A stretch of 64,000 bases of DNA from an uncultured Collinsella sp. (GCA_958445065.1 CAUCQW010000002.1:62001-126000); one strand, 5' to 3'; numbered from the stretch's first letter, positions 14,494 to 22,553 are shown. Translations and numbers: made by a program. The notes: generated from the letters alone by a model not told the origin.

Positions 14494-15072
14494 ATGGATG
14501 ACCTAACCAACGTGAACCGCGAGATGGCCGCCGCGCTCCGCGCCCTAGCCCTCGCAGGCCCCAGGCCTGTCAGTGAATATGTCAGTGTTCCCGCTGCGCT
14601 GTCTAAGCTGGGCATTGAATGCCGTCACGCCGAAGGGGAGCTTCTCATCGACAGGCGCGACGCGCTCACACTCGCAGACTATATCGATCGCCCCGTAGGT
14701 GATTCCGGCTTCGCAAGGCAGATTCGTCGTGATATCGCCATGTCCCTCCGCTATGCAGTCTCGGACGCAGTCTTCGAGGAAATATCGGACGGCGATACTT
14801 TGGGCCGCCGAGGCCTGTTGGATCTTTGCGACCTTGCCAAGGCTCTCGACTTGGACGTGAAGTACTACAACGAGGAATACCCCGCGGTCGAGCAATGTGC
14901 CGCAAGAGACTTGGCCGACAAGATTGACGTGCAGATATGTAGATACGTTCGCGAGCGGGTTGGCGTATGGATTTGCGACAAATGCGGCCACGATGAGGGG
15001 AAGTACGGTGCCCATTCCTACCGCCACTGCCCCATCTGCGGTCGAGTAATTGAGAAGACGGTAGGAAAATGA
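14494..15072 (+). CDS. Helical protein with C-terminal zinc ribbon
   Basis: 192 residues. Mostly helical, ending in CDKCGHDEG and CPICGRVIE. The same C-terminal ribbon is seen in the neighbouring genes, so the ribbon may be a shared module joined to different N-terminal domains. It overlaps the next gene by ATGA. Confidence 0.65.
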   Translation: MDDLTNVNREMAAALRALALAGPRPVSEYVSVPAALSKLGIECRHAEGELLIDRRDALTLADYIDRPVGDSGFARQIRRDIAMSLRYAVSDAVFEEISDGDTLGRRGLLDLCDLAKALDLDVKYYNEEYPAVEQCAARDLADKIDVQICRYVRERVGVWICDKCGHDEGKYGAHSYRHCPICGRVIEKTVGK

Positions 15073-15545
15073 TATTGGATAGTTCTGAAGCCATGATGTT
15101 GGATAGTCCGTCTGCCATGACATCTCAGGAATGTCGCTACTTATGGGAAATCCTCAAATTGACGTATGCGGACATCGAGCCATATGACCTCGATGCCCTT
15201 CAAGGATATATCGCTCTCGAGTGTGCCGAATCATGTCGCAAGGGTAAGACTCCGCGCTACACGATTCCTCGGCGCAAGAACGATAGCCTCTGCTACAAGA
15301 TGAACCCCGATGGAGGCATCGCGAAAGCATATCTGAAAATCGACTGTCCCGGTCAGTGGAGCGGTCGCGAGGCGGTGAGTTTCAACTCCGACGGCTTCAT
15401 AGGCTTTTGCGGCTGGGCTGACTCGCAGAATAGCCAACCGTTTTACCGAGCCTGGCGTGAATGGTGCTGCAGATATATGGCCTACAGGTACGAGGATGGT
15501 CGGCTTGTCGAGATAGTGGATGGACTGGAAAATGTTGAATACTGA
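15069..15545 (+). CDS. Unknown protein in the zinc-ribbon operon
   Basis: 158 residues, with an ATGA overlap with the previous gene. Soluble, Cys-rich (ECAESCRKG, WCCRYMAYRY), no membrane segment. Not recognised. Translational coupling supports it as real. Confidence 0.6.
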   Translation: MILDSSEAMMLDSPSAMTSQECRYLWEILKLTYADIEPYDLDALQGYIALECAESCRKGKTPRYTIPRRKNDSLCYKMNPDGGIAKAYLKIDCPGQWSGREAVSFNSDGFIGFCGWADSQNSQPFYRAWREWCCRYMAYRYEDGRLVEIVDGLENVEY

Positions 15546-15735
15546 TGATGAGAATCGTATTCGCGGCTCGCATGGCGATGCCGATGTCGTCGACCCCACC
15601 GAGCTCATCGACCTTGCCGAATACCTTGAATCGATAACGTCGGTGGTCTACTGGGAGGGCAAGTCTATCTGCGGGACGGGAAACGACGTTTCCAACCGTC
15701 TGCGGGAGATTGTCTCCCAATCCAGACCCTGTTGA
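15532..15735 (+). CDS. 67-residue unknown protein
   Basis: Overlaps the end of the previous gene. ATG 15532 is preferred; an in-frame ATG at 15520 is possible. Acidic and soluble (LIDLAEYLESI). Not recognised. Confidence 0.5.
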   Translation: MLNTDDENRIRGSHGDADVVDPTELIDLAEYLESITSVVYWEGKSICGTGNDVSNRLREIVSQSRPC

Positions 15736-15747
15736 GAGGAGAAAGTC

Positions 15748-16014
15748 TTGGATATACTCCCACGCCCTTTCTGCGGCAATTCTGACATAGAACCGAGCCG
15801 CTACGACGTCGATATGTATGACGGCACGGACGGCGTTACTGTCTACGACGTCCGCATGATAATGAACTGCGGCGAGTGCGATATGCATATGATTGGCCCA
15901 GACGGCATTGCCGACTCAATCGACGATGCTGAGGACACCGCGCGGATTCTGTTGATTCGCAAATGGAACGCAAGATGGACCCCGAGCGATAGGGGCGCGG
16001 ATGAATTGGTTTAG
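15748..16014 (+). CDS. Lar-like zinc-ribbon protein with a missing cysteine
   Basis: 88 residues from TTG 15748, after GAGGAGAAAG. It has the Lar layout: RPFCG near the N-terminus, CGEC in the middle and the closing KWNARW. The expected CPFCG has Arg for the first Cys (codon CGC instead of TGC, one base change), so zinc binding may be lost. It overlaps the next gene by 14 bp. Confidence 0.65.
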   Translation: MDILPRPFCGNSDIEPSRYDVDMYDGTDGVTVYDVRMIMNCGECDMHMIGPDGIADSIDDAEDTARILLIRKWNARWTPSDRGADELV

Positions 16015-16558
16015 ATACGTATTTCTTGCACTGATTCTCGTCTGCGCAGTCAGTTTACTTAGTCTGCTCGCACCCGATTCAAAATCATCCGATAGACGTT
16101 TCCGCATATATATCGCATCGGTCGTTGCCGTGGGTGCGATCAACTGCGTTCTGTTTCAGGCCCTAGTTCCGACAAGTATTGAATCGGCTGGTGAGAAAAC
16201 TGAGATTGCGGGGACCCACTCCCTTGCCTCGCTCAAGACGGAATCTAGCCTATCGGGCGCAACGGCGCTTTCTTTCGGATACCTTACCTCAACCGATGAG
16301 TACGTCCTGATGGTGAAGCAAGATGATAGGGGTTATCGGAGAAGATGCTACCCTGCCGAAACGGTGGTAGTGTACGAGGACGCGGACGCCGAGGATGCGA
16401 GAGTCGAGACGGTCAATAGCTATGAAATCGTCCGTTTAAACTATGCATTGCCCATAGTTGGCGAATGGTCGCGCAATCAGTTGTTTTTCAGCAGGCAGGA
16501 GACACGAATACACGTCCCGCAAGGTAGCATCACCCAGGGTGAGTATGATTTCTCGTAG
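16001..16558 (+). CDS. Membrane protein with extracytoplasmic or cytoplasmic tail
   Basis: 185 residues with two N-terminal transmembrane helices (about 5-24 and 37-56) and a ~125-residue soluble domain with beta character (EYVLMVKQDD, ETVVVYED, IRLNY-like strands). Overlaps the Lar-like gene. Not recognised. Ends the operon before a terminator. Confidence 0.6.
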   Translation: MNWFRYVFLALILVCAVSLLSLLAPDSKSSDRRFRIYIASVVAVGAINCVLFQALVPTSIESAGEKTEIAGTHSLASLKTESSLSGATALSFGYLTSTDEYVLMVKQDDRGYRRRCYPAETVVVYEDADAEDARVETVNSYEIVRLNYALPIVGEWSRNQLFFSRQETRIHVPQGSITQGEYDFS

Positions 16559-16590
16559 TGCGCCGGCAGCGTGATCGGGCGTTTTCTAAG

Positions 16591-16613
16591 GCGGTCGTGA
16601 GATCGCTTTTTTT
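16591..16613 (+). terminator. Terminator
   Basis: GCGGTC (16591-16596) with GATCGC (16601-16606), loop GTGA, then seven Ts. Confidence 0.75.
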
Positions 16614-16636
16614 GATGTTCTTTTGCCGCATTGATC

Positions 16637-16697
16637 TTGTTTTCCTGCTCGTATTCAACTATACTATATGACTGAAGCGGGACGTCTTCCGTCCCGC
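16637..16697 (+). promoter_or_regulatory. Promoter-hairpin cassette 1
   Basis: -35 TTGTTT (16637), 17-bp spacer ending TTCAAC, -10 TATACT (16660). Hairpin GCGGGACG/CGTCCCGC (16677-16697) with the atypical loop TCTTC. First of twelve such cassettes. Confidence 0.9.
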
Positions 16698-16723
16698 AAT
16701 CCCATATGGAGGTATGTTTCCAA

Positions 16724-17119
16724 ATGACATTCCATTGCATGATAATCGGGAGCAGGGGCTATACCGACTACGACGCTTTCAAGGCGAAGTGCGATGCCCT
16801 TTTCGCCGACAAGACCGATATCGAGATCGTTTCGGGCGGCTGCTCGGGTACCGATGCCTTGGCCGAGCGCTACGCCCATAGCCACGGCTACCCGTTGCAG
16901 ATTTTCCCTGCCGATTGGTCCCGATATGGGAAACGAGCAGGTTACGCAAGGAACCGCGAGATGCATGCCTACATCTCGACCTTTGCCGAGCGCGGCGTCA
17001 TTGCCTTTTGGGACGGTACGAGCAAAGGCACCGCCCAAAGTTTCGCCCTCGCCAAGGAGTTCGGCAACCCAATCAGGGTAGTCAGAATCGCTGATCCTCA
17101 AGGTTCCCCGGCCCCATAA
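16724..17119 (+). CDS. YspA/DUF2493-type SLOG-like protein
   Basis: 131 residues from ATG 16724 with GGAGG upstream. The pattern IIGSRGYTDYDAF, VSGGCSGTDALAERYA and FPADWSRYGKRAGYARNREM is diagnostic of the YspA/cpYpsA-related SLOG family (DUF2493), Rossmann-like proteins thought to bind a nucleotide ligand and common in phages and plasmids. Some SLOG proteins act in conflict systems. Driven by cassette 1. Active-site residues (GG.S/GTD and the R..RN pair) are intact. Confidence 0.9.
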   Translation: MTFHCMIIGSRGYTDYDAFKAKCDALFADKTDIEIVSGGCSGTDALAERYAHSHGYPLQIFPADWSRYGKRAGYARNREMHAYISTFAERGVIAFWDGTSKGTAQSFALAKEFGNPIRVVRIADPQGSPAP

Positions 17120-17208
17120 TCTCATAGATGTTTTCAGTCGCTTGGTCGTTATATTCACTGAATACTGTCGGCACGCCGTTTTCTCTGCTAAAATCAACCT
17201 AAGTTAAT

Positions 17209-17248
17209 GCGCTTCCCCAAGGCGCCGAAGACAGGAGAACAATCGATG
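17209..17248 (+). promoter_or_regulatory. CCCCAA-loop leader hairpin, copy 4 of 7, with a three-codon ORF
   Basis: GCGC (17209-17212) and GCGC (17222-17225) enclose TTCCCCAAG. ACAGGAG follows and then ATGCGGCCCTGA (Met-Arg-Pro-stop) at 17246. A further hairpin (CCTGATA/TATCAGG, ~17253-17272) and CGCATCC/GGATGCG (17333-17362) make a long structured leader before the nuclease gene. Confidence 0.55.
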
Positions 17249-17397
17249 CGGCCCTGATAGGACTTATCAGGCTGTACCGTATTTTTAGACAGCGCTGATC
17301 CTGCCTAAATAATGCTCAATCGGTCGGGGAGACGCATCCGTACTTGGATACGAAAGGATGCGAGACAAATGACCCGACATACCGAAAAGAGCTGCCC

Positions 17398-18150
17398 GTG
17401 AAAATCTCCAATGCGAAAGTCAGACGGCTGCTAGAGTTCGGCATCGCGCTCGCCTTTGCCCTAGGCACCTCGTTTTTGGCTCAAGGCGCTGGATTCTTCG
17501 GTGTTTTCACTGCCAATCAGTTCGTGACGTCCTCTCAGACTCCCAATGGCACCTCAACCTCAAATAATCCGATTTCGATTCCCGAATACACGGGCAACCC
17601 CTCGGTAGCCCTTTCGGACACGAGTGGCCTATCTGCTAAATCGGCACCCTCCGATCCAGTCCTCCCGGATCTCGATTCGACCGGTCGATGCGGCTCCGTG
17701 GAGATGGTCATCTCCCTCGAGACGGCTCCCGCACGAGGGGAGAAGCGCGGCTCGATTGGAATGGTGAGACCCTCCGGTTGGCGCACGGTTCGCGATGATT
17801 CCCTTGACGGAAAGTACCTGTACAACCGTTGCCACCTGATAGCGTGGTGCCTGTCCGGCTTGAACGCCGAGAAGCGCAATCTGATTACGGGAACCCGCTA
17901 CATGAACGTCGAGGGAATGCTGCCCTATGAGATGCAGGTGAGCGACTTCATCTTTGCCGGCGGTGGGCGTGTCTACTACAAGGTGACCCCCGATTTCCGT
18001 GACGGCGAATTGGTTGTCCGTGGTGTCCGCATCCAAGCGTACTCCTTGGCGGATAAGGGCAAGAGCATCGATTTCGACGTCTACTGCTATAACGTGCAGC
18101 CTGGCTACAGGATTGATTACCCCACGGGCGAAGCGACGAAAGTAAATTGA
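17398..18150 (+). CDS. Exported or membrane-anchored DNA/RNA non-specific nuclease
   Basis: Residues ~8-35 form a signal or anchor helix (RLLEFGIALAFALGTSFLAQ). A Ser/Thr/Asn-rich linker follows. The catalytic domain contains YNRCHLIAWCLSG, which corresponds to the DRGHL active site of NucA/streptodornase-type beta-beta-alpha-metal nucleases (His as base), then NLITGTRYMNVEGMLPYE with the metal-binding Asn. In place of DRGH it has NRCH, a change I note but cannot judge. Start GTG 17398 places the charged end before the helix; TTG 17344 is also in frame. Such nucleases are common on Gram-positive conjugative elements. Confidence 0.85.
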   Translation: MKISNAKVRRLLEFGIALAFALGTSFLAQGAGFFGVFTANQFVTSSQTPNGTSTSNNPISIPEYTGNPSVALSDTSGLSAKSAPSDPVLPDLDSTGRCGSVEMVISLETAPARGEKRGSIGMVRPSGWRTVRDDSLDGKYLYNRCHLIAWCLSGLNAEKRNLITGTRYMNVEGMLPYEMQVSDFIFAGGGRVYYKVTPDFRDGELVVRGVRIQAYSLADKGKSIDFDVYCYNVQPGYRIDYPTGEATKVN

Positions 18151-18176
18151 TTTGATTTCAGAATGGAGATTCATAC

Positions 18177-18533
18177 ATGTACACGACGGTGACTTTTATG
18201 GGGCGCGACGTGACTGCCAATGCGGAGGATGAGCTCCCGATCAAGAACCACCTTCCTGCTGACCTAGGGGCGAGCTTCCGCACGCTGAACCAGTGGCTCA
18301 ATCGCGGATTCGCGCCAAAAGCGGACGCCGTTGGATATAGGATGCATCCTTCGGTCATGGCTCGGAGAACGTACGTCCATTTCCATGAATCGGATGTTGA
18401 GGACGATTGCGGTCACAGCCCAGCCGACTCGGCCAGCTACCTCAATGAGAAACAGATGGTGGAGAGCGCCTTGAAGGAAAGCACGGGCGCAGGCGGCTTG
18501 ACTGCAATCGGGATGAAAGGCCTTATGGACTAG
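18177..18533 (+). CDS. Unknown 118-residue protein
   Basis: Starts at ATG 18177 after GGAG, 26 bp after the nuclease and abutting the signal peptidase. Soluble; a conserved-looking YRMHPSVMARRTYVHFHESD segment; not recognised. Its operon position suggests a role with the exported nuclease and peptidase. Confidence 0.6.
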   Translation: MYTTVTFMGRDVTANAEDELPIKNHLPADLGASFRTLNQWLNRGFAPKADAVGYRMHPSVMARRTYVHFHESDVEDDCGHSPADSASYLNEKQMVESALKESTGAGGLTAIGMKGLMD

Positions 18534-19112
18534 GTGGATATTTTGGAAGAGTCTGAAAACGAGACGCGCCTACCTATTCCATGGGGTGCCGTTATCTACG
18601 CCGCGATAATCCTAGCGGCTATCGGCACGGTTCTACTGATAAGGTCGTTCGTTATTGAGCCGTTCAGCATCCCCACCGAATCGATGTGCGATACGCTTCG
18701 AGTCGGCGATAGCGTGCTAGCTGAGAAGATTACCCTGGAGTTGGGTGAAACCGCCTCGGCGGGGGACGTTATAGTCTTCGAGAACTCCGAGAAGGGCTCC
18801 GAGAAAGACGTCCTGTGCAAGCGTGTCATCGCCTGCGCCGGGCAGACGGTCGATATGAAAAACGGTTCGGTCTATATCGATGGGAAGAAAATCACCGAGG
18901 ACTACGCGAAGGGCGATTCCTATCCCCTGTATCTTGGAAAGGGCAAGCATATATCCTATCCCTATGAAATCCCCGAGGGCGAAATCTGGGTTATGGGAGA
19001 CAACAGGGAAAACTCCGCAGATTCCCGCTATTTCGGCCCGATATCAGAGGACAGCGTGATAGGTATCTGCGTCATGCGCTACCTGCCTTGGAACCGTATC
19101 GGCCTCCTTTGA
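18534..19112 (+). CDS. lepB: Type I signal peptidase
   Basis: Removes signal peptides of Sec- and Tat-exported proteins. One N-terminal transmembrane helix (residues ~18-38) precedes box B IPTESM with the catalytic Ser50. Box D CKRVIA holds the catalytic Lys96, and box E GDNRENSADSRYFGPI is near the C-terminus. At 192 residues it is the short Gram-positive form. It starts with GTG directly at the preceding stop. A dedicated peptidase on the element could process the exported nuclease and the two large Tat-type proteins at 48.6-54.4 kb. Confidence 0.94.
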   Translation: MDILEESENETRLPIPWGAVIYAAIILAAIGTVLLIRSFVIEPFSIPTESMCDTLRVGDSVLAEKITLELGETASAGDVIVFENSEKGSEKDVLCKRVIACAGQTVDMKNGSVYIDGKKITEDYAKGDSYPLYLGKGKHISYPYEIPEGEIWVMGDNRENSADSRYFGPISEDSVIGICVMRYLPWNRIGLL

Positions 19113-19141
19113 GACATATAGTTTGACATTTAGTCATACTC

Positions 19142-19171
19142 AAAAGGGCATCCTTTAATGGATGCCCTTTT
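19142..19171 (+). terminator. Terminator after lepB
   Basis: AAAAGGGCATCC and GGATGCCCTTTT (19142-19153, 19160-19171), 6-nt loop. Confidence 0.9.
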
Positions 19172-19205
19172 CGTAGATCTCTTTGTTATTATTCTCATTT
19201 TGATC

Positions 19206-19267
19206 TTGTATCCCCGCCAACATTCAACTATACTATATGTCATCAAGCGGAACGAAAGGCGTTCCGC
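19206..19267 (+). promoter_or_regulatory. Promoter-hairpin cassette 2
   Basis: -35 TTGTAT (19206), 17-bp spacer, -10 TATACT (19229); hairpin GCGGAACG/CGTTCCGC (19247-19267), loop AAAGG. Confidence 0.92.
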
Positions 19268-19288
19268 ACACCGGAAGGGAGATACCCT

Positions 19289-19498
19289 ATGGATCGCAAA
19301 CTGGACGACTTCCTCTTCTACTTCCCGAGGATTGTCATGGCGCTCATCGGCGCGGCGGCGTTTGCTTTCGGTGCATGGTTCAGCCAGTTCTACTACCTCT
19401 ATCTGAACTGCATCGTATTGCCCATCTCTTGGGCTATTGCCGCATACGGCATCGAGTGCGCCAGCCAAGTAGTCAAAGCCTACCGCTGCTCGCTGTAA
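19289..19498 (+). CDS. Small two-helix membrane protein
   Basis: 69 residues, GAAGGGAG ribosome site, two transmembrane helices (about 12-31 and 36-58). First gene behind cassette 2. Not recognised. Confidence 0.65.
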   Translation: MDRKLDDFLFYFPRIVMALIGAAAFAFGAWFSQFYYLYLNCIVLPISWAIAAYGIECASQVVKAYRCSL

Positions 19499-19569
19499 CC
19501 GCCGACAGGGGGAGTGCAACGGCGCTCCCCACCTTATCGACTCTTACCCTACAGAGAAAGGAAACAACA

Positions 19570-19887
19570 ATGACTGAGGAAATGATGAGCCTGGATGAGG
19601 TTGCAAAGGAATGCAAGGAAGCGGCTGAATATTTGGCGAGCCAGTCCGGTGAAGGCTATGATCTCGACACGCTCATGAGGGACAAGAACCTTGAATTCGA
19701 AGAATCCTTGTCTAAAGCCGAGAAGCGTCTCATTCGCGCGAATGAAATCGAGAACCTTGAATGCCTCGCCGCGCACCTCGAGCGCCTGCCGAGGCATTGT
19801 TTCCATGGCAATCAGATGACCGGATTCGGCAATTATATTTCGGCCATCATCTACGATGCCGTGGAGGTCCTCAAGGATAACAGCTAG
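19570..19887 (+). CDS. Unknown helical acidic protein
   Basis: 105 residues from ATG 19570 (AAAGGA upstream). Helical, acidic (SLDEVAKECKEAAEYL, LSKAEKRLIRANEIENLECL). Second gene of the cassette-2 unit, closed by a strong terminator. Not recognised. Confidence 0.65.
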   Translation: MTEEMMSLDEVAKECKEAAEYLASQSGEGYDLDTLMRDKNLEFEESLSKAEKRLIRANEIENLECLAAHLERLPRHCFHGNQMTGFGNYISAIIYDAVEVLKDNS

Positions 19888-19890
19888 CTC

Positions 19891-19926
19891 CGAACAAAAG
19901 GCGGTCGCGAGATCGCCTTTTGTTCG
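19891..19926 (+). terminator. Terminator
   Basis: CGAACAAAAGGCG paired with CGCCTTTTGTTCG; very stable, with a T-rich 3' arm. Confidence 0.88.
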
Positions 19927-19948
19927 TGTCTTTTACCTTGACCGATCT

Positions 19949-20010
19949 TGCTTCCCTGCTCATACTCAACTATACTATATGTCAATAAGCGGGATGAAAG
20001 GCATCCCGCA
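19949..20010 (+). promoter_or_regulatory. Promoter-hairpin cassette 3
   Basis: -35 TTGCTT (19949), 17-bp spacer, -10 TATACT (19972); hairpin GCGGGATG/CATCCCGC (19990-20010), loop AAAGG. Confidence 0.92.
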
Positions 20011-20030
20011 AACCCTTTTGGAGGTACCCA

Positions 20031-20243
20031 ATGACTGCCTACACGGATGAGCTTCTCGAGCGCAAATGGCGCGAGCTGGGAAACGTTCCGATTGACTACA
20101 CCCCTGACGAGCCGGACGGCGTTTTGGGGACGGATTGGTTCATCTTCGAGCAGGGCGAACCGCTAGTCGAAGGTGTCTGGCGCTGGTTCGATTCCCACTA
20201 CACCGCAGGTATCGGTGCCTTGATGTTCGGAACCGACGAGTAG
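20031..20243 (+). CDS. Unknown 70-residue acidic protein
   Basis: ATG 20031 with GGAGG upstream, directly behind cassette 3. Acidic, Trp-rich (DWFIFEQGEPLVEGVWRWFDSH). Small acidic proteins are frequent among anti-defence proteins, but nothing here proves that. A CCGTGTGC/GCACACGG hairpin (about 20251-20273) separates it from the next gene. Confidence 0.6.
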   Translation: MTAYTDELLERKWRELGNVPIDYTPDEPDGVLGTDWFIFEQGEPLVEGVWRWFDSHYTAGIGALMFGTDE

Positions 20244-20288
20244 ATTGAAGGCCGTGTGCGCTCTGGTGCACACGGGTAAAAGGAGGAT

Positions 20289-20612
20289 ATGATGCAACCG
20301 AATCGAAAGGAAATCGAGACGATTGCCAGGGTTCGAGGCTTGAACCACGAGGCGCATCGCATGATCGGTAAGATTAAAGTGCTTGAGGAACCTGAGGAGG
20401 GTGTTTTTCGAGATCGCATCCTTGTGAACTACGAGCGGATGCGTCTGGCCATGGAGAGAATCGGGCTTTTGCTTGAGGTCAGGTTGCACTCCAAGGACCG
20501 TGATTTTGGGGAGTATATATTCCAGAAGGTGGAGCATGACTTGGATATTCTGGAAGACCAGATCGCCGTCTTGGACACCCTAATCGACCTTTGGCAGATA
20601 CAGGAGTTTTAA
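20289..20612 (+). CDS. Unknown helical protein
   Basis: 107 residues, AGGAGG ribosome site; start at ATG 20289 or 20292. Almost entirely helical with leucine spacing that suggests a coiled coil (DFGEYIFQKVEHDLDILEDQ). Not recognised. Confidence 0.6.
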   Translation: MMQPNRKEIETIARVRGLNHEAHRMIGKIKVLEEPEEGVFRDRILVNYERMRLAMERIGLLLEVRLHSKDRDFGEYIFQKVEHDLDILEDQIAVLDTLIDLWQIQEF

Positions 20613-20678
20613 AGGGCATCTGGTTTAGTGGGCGCTCATCCATCTCCATGAACGCCTTGTATTGGAAAGGAAACAGGC

Positions 20679-20972
20679 ATGAAGAAAGTCTTTAAGTTCA
20701 CTGAAACTCGTTCTTGGTACTTTGAGCTCGATGTTGACGATGGAGCACAGGTCGAGGAGGCATTGGCGGCATTGGTTGGAACCGAGGGTTTTAATTATTA
20801 TCTGACCGACCGCGCCGAGGATGAATATAAGAGCGAGTGGGATGAACTATCAGCAGGCGAAAAACGCACATGCTGCGATCATGCTACTGAGTATTTTCGA
20901 AAGGTCGCGGATAGGGAACTCGAGGGAGAGGCTCGAGATATGGTTTTGAAATCGCTGTGCGAAAGCGAATAG
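20679..20972 (+). CDS. TETRxW-type small protein, paralogue A
   Basis: 97 residues, GGAAAGGA upstream. It shares FTETRSWYFELDV, a central Tyr-rich strand and a C-terminal helix (REL-G-A) with the same-length protein at 24936-25229, so they form a paralogous pair. The N-terminal strand looks like that of DUF-type proteins with a modified amino-acid-binding fold. Function unknown. Confidence 0.65.
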   Translation: MKKVFKFTETRSWYFELDVDDGAQVEEALAALVGTEGFNYYLTDRAEDEYKSEWDELSAGEKRTCCDHATEYFRKVADRELEGEARDMVLKSLCESE

Positions 20973-21033
20973 GACGTACTGTAAGCAACGGCGATTTCCG
21001 CTGCTGCTTCCGTGCCATTTTCCCAAACAGATC

Positions 21034-21095
21034 TTGCATCCCGTCAGAAATACAACTATACTATATATCAACAAGCGGAACGATAGGCGTTCCGC
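21034..21095 (+). promoter_or_regulatory. Promoter-hairpin cassette 4
   Basis: -35 TTGCAT (21034), 17-bp spacer, -10 TATACT (21057); hairpin GCGGAACG/CGTTCCGC (21075-21095), loop ATAGG. Confidence 0.92.
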
Positions 21096-21119
21096 AAACC
21101 CGAGTGAAAGGGATTCCAA

Positions 21120-21416
21120 ATGGCAAATACGAATAATTATTCCAACTACATGACCAGGCTGGATGACGGCGTGATACGCCCGATGACGGTCAAGGAATTG
21201 GCAATCAGGCTGGAACAGTTGATGTCTGCCGACAAGGGTGTTGCCGAGATGCCTGTTGGCCTTTCTGTCGATTCTGAGGGAAACGGCATCTATGTCCCCC
21301 GTGTTTTTGTGCCGGAGAAGTCAGAGGGTGGCAATCCGATGGACGATGTGGTCGGTGTCATTGCCGAAGATGATTGCGCCTTTTATCGCGTTCCCAAGTG
21401 CGTCTTGATTGGATAG
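21120..21416 (+). CDS. VPRVF-type small protein, paralogue A
   Basis: 98 residues behind cassette 4. Paralogue of 22640-22945: the two share DDGxIRPMTVxEL, AxMPVGLS, GNxIYVPRVF and the ending YYRVPKCVxIG or its variant. Both have their own cassette, so promoter and gene were duplicated together or both cassettes are kept by selection. Function unknown. Confidence 0.7.
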   Translation: MANTNNYSNYMTRLDDGVIRPMTVKELAIRLEQLMSADKGVAEMPVGLSVDSEGNGIYVPRVFVPEKSEGGNPMDDVVGVIAEDDCAFYRVPKCVLIG

Positions 21417-21449
21417 GCCGCGCGTCGGCGCTGGGTAAAAGGTTTCAGG

Positions 21450-21476
21450 GGGCGATTGGCGACGGTCGCCCTTTTT
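21450..21476 (+). terminator. Terminator
   Basis: GGGCGA (21450-21455) and TCGCCC (21466-21471), then TTTTT. Confidence 0.85.
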
Positions 21477-21522
21477 CAATCTCCGCTGAGCAATTAATTC
21501 CAACTTTTTTCTCGATTTGAAC

Positions 21523-21584
21523 TTGCATCCCTATCCATATTCAACTATACTATATGCCAAGAAGCGGGATGAAGGGCATCCCGC
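21523..21584 (+). promoter_or_regulatory. Promoter-hairpin cassette 5
   Basis: -35 TTGCAT (21523), 17-bp spacer, -10 TATACT (21546); hairpin GCGGGATG/CATCCCGC (21564-21584), loop AAGGG. Confidence 0.92.
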
Positions 21585-21606
21585 AGACCCTTTTGGAGGT
21601 ACTTAA

Positions 21607-22020
21607 ATGAGCTGCTACGTCGTTTCCGATCTCACGATTTCCGCAATCGTCGCCGCAATGGCAGACACCGATTTCGAGCCGGCGAGCTTGAAGGACGAGG
21701 AGTCGGGCGTCAAGTACAACCCCGCGACTTGCGGCCAGATTGTCGGGCAGATGCTTCTCGATGCCAATTACGCTTCCGTCAACGAGTACTACGGCAAGCA
21801 TACCCGCGCCCATGAGTTCAAGCTCACGCAGAAGCAGGACGGGAAGCCCTTCACCCTCGGCGAGAAGTACGGCTGCATCGAGTGCTACGAGTATCAGGCC
21901 TGCCAGCAGCCTGGATACGATAATTCGGAGATCCACGGCGCACTCGATTACGCAAAGGACGACTTGACCCGCAAGATGCTTAAAAAGCTCGGTGAGGAGT
22001 GTGTCTGGGGTCTTGAGTAA
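21607..22020 (+). CDS. Unknown 137-residue plasmid-type protein
   Basis: Starts at ATG 21607 with GGAGG upstream, behind cassette 5. Begins SCYVVSDLTISAIVAAMAD, a start I associate with small plasmid and phage proteins of unknown role. The C-terminal half contains YGCIECYEYQACQQPGY and a helix. Not assignable to a function. Confidence 0.65.
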   Translation: MSCYVVSDLTISAIVAAMADTDFEPASLKDEESGVKYNPATCGQIVGQMLLDANYASVNEYYGKHTRAHEFKLTQKQDGKPFTLGEKYGCIECYEYQACQQPGYDNSEIHGALDYAKDDLTRKMLKKLGEECVWGLE

Positions 22021-22036
22021 CTTAGCATCGAATAAC

Positions 22037-22060
22037 GGGCGGCCGCAAGGTCGCCCTTTT
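22037..22060 (+). terminator. Terminator and two further hairpins
   Basis: GGGCG/CGCCC with TTTT. Two more hairpins follow, ATAGCGGC/GCCGCTAT (22080-22102) and ATAGCG/CGCTAT (22124-22145), so three hairpins lie in series before cassette 6. Confidence 0.75.
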
Positions 22061-22173
22061 CCGTGCCATTTTTCCCATGATAGCGGCTCCCGAAGCCGCT
22101 ATTCCCATGCCTTTTCCCAGATGATAGCGGCCGCAAGGTCGCTATATTATCCGAAAGTATTTCCAGATAGATC

Positions 22174-22235
22174 TTGCGCTCCACTCCATACTCAACTATA
22201 ATATATGTCAACAAGCGGGATGAAAGGCATCCCGT
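22174..22235 (+). promoter_or_regulatory. Promoter-hairpin cassette 6
   Basis: -35 TTGCGC (22174), 17-bp spacer, -10 TATAAT (22197); hairpin GCGGGATG/CATCCCGT (22215-22235), loop AAAGG; the end pair is G-T. Confidence 0.9.
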
Positions 22236-22259
22236 AGGCCCTAGTGGAAGGAACATCCC

Positions 22260-22493
22260 ATGAAGAACTTTACAATTAAGGTCACCGAGCACAGGGAAGG
22301 TTTGTACGTTGTCGAGGCCGAGGACGCTAACGACGCCTTGGAGCGTTTGGGAAAGATTATCGAAAGCGATGCTTTTTGGAATGACTTCGAGAACTGCGGT
22401 GAGTATACTCTCGAAACTGAGCTTGATGATAGCTGTGATGATCCGATTGGGGAGTGGAGCGACGAAAGCTACCGCGACCTGTTTGGCAATTAG
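22260..22493 (+). CDS. Unknown 77-residue acidic protein
   Basis: Behind cassette 6. KNFTIKVTEHREGLYVVEAEDANDALERLGKI looks like a strand, then YVVEAxDxxxALE and a helix, a pattern seen in small DUF proteins on mobile elements. Very acidic C-terminus. Function unknown. Confidence 0.65.
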   Translation: MKNFTIKVTEHREGLYVVEAEDANDALERLGKIIESDAFWNDFENCGEYTLETELDDSCDDPIGEWSDESYRDLFGN

Positions 22494-22500
22494 TCCCAAC

Positions 22501-22532
22501 AAAAGGGCATCGATCTATCCGATGCCCTTTTC
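22501..22532 (+). terminator. Terminator
   Basis: AAAAGGGCATCG paired with CGATGCCCTTTT. Confidence 0.9.
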
Positions 22533-22553
22533 ATCCTATTTTCCCTGTTGATC

